From the NCBI RefSeq assembly GCF_900090245.1, contig NZ_FMDN01000035.1, positions 1 through 33,619 on the forward strand: 33,619 nt of DNA, written 5' to 3'. Shown here piece by piece: positions 33,462-33,619 of the stretch (position 1 is the first letter of the stretch; every line of letters begins with the position of its first letter). The DNA is from Micromonospora halophytica. GTDB lineage: Bacteria; Actinomycetota; Actinomycetes; Mycobacteriales; Micromonosporaceae. The translations under genes and the position numbers were made by a program. Below the pieces are notes generated by a model, which had not been told where the DNA came from, did no database searches, and saw nothing but the letters and a program-made list of their open reading frames with translations.

Positions 33462-33488
33462 AACAACACCACCACATGGTGTGTTGTT
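33462..33488 (-). other. Inverted repeat in the 23S-5S spacer
   Basis: AACAACAC (33462-33469) pairs with GTGTTGTT (33481-33488). It is an AT-richer stem in the pre-rRNA spacer, and probably a processing stem. Confidence 0.45.
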
Positions 33489-33526
33489 CGTTTGTCGGGA
33501 GTTGCACAGTGGACGCGTAGCAGCTT

Positions 33527-33619
33527 GGTAGTCAAGTCCTCGGCCTATTAGTACCGGTCAACTGAACCCGTTACCGGGCTTACATTTCCGGCCTATCAAC
33601 CCAGTCGTCTAGCTGGGGG
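33527..33619 (-). rRNA. rrl: 23S ribosomal RNA, 3' end (partial)
   Basis: Minus-strand sequence contains GACTGGGTTGATAGGCCGGA and, near the 3' end, CCGGTACTAATAGGCCGAGG, both conserved at the 23S 3' terminus. By alignment in memory with the E. coli end, the mature terminus is near 33527. The gene continues past the right edge of the window. Confidence 0.93.

Noticed and set aside
1..33619. CRISPR arrays, prophage genes or a second insertion sequence
   Set aside because: No regularly spaced repeats, phage structural genes or further transposase motifs were seen outside the left edge.

Overview
The window is high-GC actinomycete DNA, most likely from a Micromonosporaceae-type filamentous actinomycete. 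This rests on codon use, the ShbA/RsdA sigma pair, a SapB-type lanthipeptide locus, a Spo0M-family protein and an rRNA operon end. The genus is inferred and cannot be proven from this window alone.

Layout. 1-344: the right end of an IS1380-family insertion sequence. 308-6317 (minus): a very large secreted RHS/YD-repeat protein broken twice, by a 25-bp tandem duplication that shifts the frame and by the IS, which sits exactly where the C-terminal toxin tip should begin. 6838-10455: a DUF2267 protein, a NYN/LOTUS-domain putative RNase, and divergent from it an rtcB-prfH RNA-repair and ribosome-rescue operon. 10615-13626: two divergent secreted polysaccharide enzymes, a CBM35 beta-helix (pectate-lyase-like) protein with a LacI-type operator inside its promoter, and an AA10 LPMO with a CBM2. 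13738-14550: a sirtuin. 14820-17256: a tight copper-handling operon of PCuAC lipoprotein, Tat-type DyP peroxidase and CopC. 17479-23066: membrane and housekeeping genes (CDF transporter, GlsB-type small membrane protein, sodium/calcium-exchanger-like protein, a 73-aa helix-hairpin-helix-like protein, Spo0M, CNNM/CorC protein).

23584-31411 is a complete class III lanthipeptide locus of the SapB (ram/amf) type: lanKC, two nearly identical 39-aa precursor genes, two ABC half-transporters and two convergent LuxR-type orphan regulators. The precursor genes are too short for routine gene finders, but their cores are almost identical to SapB. Intercistronic hairpins probably set precursor and transporter stoichiometry.

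31578-33025 is the ECF sigma factor shbA with its anti-sigma rsdA. The window ends with 5S rRNA and the 3' end of 23S rRNA on the minus strand, with a perfect 38-nt palindrome as the likely rrn terminator.

The most interesting parts are the twin-precursor SapB-like system, the RNA damage and repair cluster beside a decapitated RHS gene, and the single-event frameshift in that RHS gene.
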